From the NCBI RefSeq assembly GCF_040869045.1, contig NC_090323.1, positions 175,420,083 to 175,484,082 on the forward strand: a DNA stretch of 64,000 nt, read 5' to 3'. The first letter of the stretch is position 1. Each line of letters starts with the position of its first letter. A program made the translations under genes and the position numbers. The stretch is from Eurosta solidaginis. Lineage: Eukaryota; Arthropoda; Insecta; Diptera; Tephritidae. Below the pieces are notes generated by a model. It had not been told where the DNA came from and did not search any database. It was given only the letters and a program-made list of their open reading frames with translations. Positions 62,316 through 64,000 of this stretch are shown piece after piece.

Positions 62316-63312
62316 TAGTGAGGAATCCCTTGAGGTGCTTCTCGATACACATTTCTTATCGGGAGACGGTTTAGAGGAGCCAGCAGACATCACTCACACT
62401 TCGATCACGGAGCTAGTAGTGCCGGGCTTGGTGACCGATACCAAGATCGAGTGGACAGTGAAGACGTTTTCTAAGTTTAAATCGCCGGGCCCAGATGGTA
62501 TATTCCCGGCCATGCTACAAGTCTCAAGTAGGGCGGTCGTGGAATGGCTTAAAATAATATTCGATGGGTGCATACGACTGAATCATGTACCGCACTCTTG
62601 GAGAACTGCTCGTGTAGCTTTTCTACCAAAGGCGGGGAAGATCGGTCACATGTATTCCAAAGACTATAGACCCATTAGCTTAACATCATTTCTGCTCAAA
62701 ACCTTTGAGAGGCTGATAGATGTGTACATAAAGTCCAACGTGGATGAAAAGCTGCTCTCCACAACACAGCATGCGTACACCAAAGGCAAGTCGGTAGACA
62801 CCGCATTGCATAGGGTGGTAATAAGCATAGAGAAATCCCTGGAATATAAGGAGTATGCTCTAGGAGTCTTCTTGGACATTGCCGGGGCTTTCAATAATGT
62901 TGCAAAATGGGCGATTATGGATGGTCTTAATTACATTAAAGTACATCCTGCCTTAATCAGATGGATCGGCTGCATGCTAAATTGCAGAAAGATTACATCA
63001 CAATGGGGATTGTACGAGGCCACGAAATCAGTGGACAGGGGCACGCCGCAGGGAGGGATGCTATCACCTCTGCTGTGGACGCTGGTCATCAACCAACTGC
63101 TCAGGCAATTCGATGAGGGACCCGTAAAACTTACGGCTTACGCAGATGACGTTGCTATTGTCATAAGTGGAAAGTGCCTTCCAACGATTAGTTCTTTGAT
63201 GGATCGGGCGCTTCGCGATATTCATACCGGGGCATCTAATGTCGGGTTGAAAGTCAATGCGGAGAAGACGGATATGTTCTTGTTTACAAAGAGGTACAAG
63301 GTCCCAAATTAG
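62282..63312 (+). CDS. LINE family 3 reverse transcriptase
   Basis: Open from just after the shift. Motifs: SKFKSPGPDGIFPAMLQ, WRTARVAFLPKAGK, DYRPISLTSFLLKTFERL, LDIAGAFNNV, DRGTPQGGMLSPLLW, AYADDVAIV, GLKVNAEKTDMFLF. The YADD aspartates are intact. It stops at 63310-63312 in the thumb region. The expected LG..LD..L motif follows out of frame (about 63370, LDSKLSWK). Then several hundred bases normally present before RNase H are missing. Confidence 0.85.
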
Positions 63313-63414
63313 ACCAGGCCTAAGTTAGGAGGGGTGACCTTACAGGAAAAACCTTGCACAAAATATTTATGAATCATCCTAGACAGTAAGCTGTCATGGA
63401 AGCTACAGGCTGCC

Positions 63415-63720
63415 GGATTACTGTAGCGTTTTCCAAGCGGAAATATTAGCCGTAACCAAAGCAGTAGAAACTCTGGAAGAGAATAGCTTAAGCTGCAACC
63501 GTGTTAACTTTTATATTGACAGTCAAGCAGCAATTAAGGCAATAATCTCGCATAGCACAGCATCTAAATGCGTGTTAGAGTGTAAGCAGTCTCTGGAGAG
63601 AATCGGGACAGGGAGAAGCATACATCTATATTGGGTCCCAGGGCATATGGGAATAGATGGGAATGAAAAAGCGGACTAACTAGCTAAAAAGGGCGCATCC
63701 CTTGAAGCTTGCTCCGTAGA
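63415..63720 (+). pseudogene. LINE family 3 RNase H domain
   Basis: AEILAVTKAVETL, NFYIDSQAAIKAI, HLYWVPGHMGIDGNEKAD and LAKKGA give the catalytic Glu, Asp and the C-terminal His/Asp block of a LINE RNase H. TAA at 63677-63679 follows directly after NEKAD, where functional copies continue into ADELA-like sequence. The first strand with the first catalytic Asp is removed by the upstream deletion. Confidence 0.8.
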
Positions 63721-64000
63721 TGTCCCAATTAGATTGGGCGAGATTAAGTGAAGGCGAGAGGTGCACATGATCGACCAAGCGGGAAAGGCGTGGGTTCAAG
63801 CGCGGGGCTGTAAAGTGTCGAAGATTATGTGTAGGTCTTACAACCTTAGACTAACACAGTTGCTCCTATCATTAAAAAGAGAGGACTGTAGACTCATGAC
63901 GGGTATTCTGACTGGACACTGCCTTCTGGCGTCACATGCCTTTAAACTAGGCTTGGTCAGTGATAGCAGATGTAGGAAGTGCGGGTTGGAGGAGGAAACG

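Larger units (their letters stand above)
59140..64000 (+). mobile_element. LINE family 3 (gag-EN-RT-RNaseH; LOA/I-like), runs past the window
   Basis: Order: leader, gag-like ORF1 fused in frame to APE endonuclease (59406-62315), RT (about 62282-63312), RNase H (about 63415-63720) and the start of the post-RNaseH region. RT plus RNase H points to the LOA/I/R1 side of LINEs; clade is inferred from motifs such as LDIAGAFNNV. Lesions: 1-nt shift near 62280, deletion of the RT thumb/connection near 63410, and a TAA in RNase H at 63677-63679. It is a dead copy. Confidence 0.85.

Overview
The window is transposon-rich, AT-rich nuclear DNA of a higher fly. Compact GT-AG introns of 60-160 bp, LINEs with CAA tails, 8-bp-TSD MITEs, PIF/Harbinger relics and the long dispersed repeats all fit an acalyptrate fly. 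A tephritid fruit fly is my best guess, but this is inference; no sequence search was possible. I see no confident intact conserved host gene. The best host candidates are a decayed TRMT1-like gene fragment, an adjacent CCT7-like exon fragment (both minus strand, 0.44-2.15 kb), and a two-exon 199-codon orphan gene at 16.2-16.9 kb.

Layout. 0-3 kb: gene fragments (TRMT1, CCT7). 3.1-3.4 kb: a hAT-like MITE. 3.8-11.5 kb: an LTR retrotransposon with 3-kb LTRs, a tRNA-Lys-like primer binding site, a 4-bp target duplication and only 1.6 kb of non-coding interior full of hairpins. 11.8-12.8 kb: a PIF/Harbinger relic. 14.9-16.0 kb: a tandem-dimer hAT-like MITE. 16.0-17.5 kb: the orphan gene and a possible stray exon. 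17.5-25.6 kb: SINE-like pieces and a 5-kb insertion carrying a PHD-EN-RT LINE (family 1, minus) that splits a Harbinger-derived element. 25.7-30 kb: a long dispersed repeat and a second Harbinger-type element carrying a tRNA-derived SINE. 30-39 kb: old LINE and SINE remnants and an 800-bp foldback. 39.5-44.7 kb: a family-1 LINE relic (plus) split by a CR1/Jockey-like LINE (family 2, minus). 45.3-49.7 kb: a LINE remnant and a 3.4-kb dispersed element with 152-bp tandem units. 51.5-52.8 kb: small MITEs. 52.8-55.4 kb: two abutting satellites. 55.5-57.7 kb: a chimeric duplicated 5' region and an intact Harbinger-derived element. 57.9-64 kb: LINE remnants, then a large gag-EN-RT-RNaseH LINE (family 3, plus) running off the window end.

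The pieces explain one another. The intact Harbinger copy (56.6-57.7 kb) is the empty site for the one broken at 19.7/24.6 kb. Paralogous repeats at 48.0 and 55.5 kb are empty sites for two hAT-like MITE insertions. The 3' ends of the SINE-like elements match the 3' tail of LINE family 1, which suggests trans-mobilisation.

The most novel-looking signals are RNA-structure candidates. One is a family of covarying hairpins just downstream of the primer binding site of the gene-less LTR element. Another is a run of six or seven 7-nt-loop hairpins with paired changes in the 3' UTR of LINE family 2. A third is the large foldback at 35.4-36.2 kb, which could feed an hpRNA/siRNA pathway.
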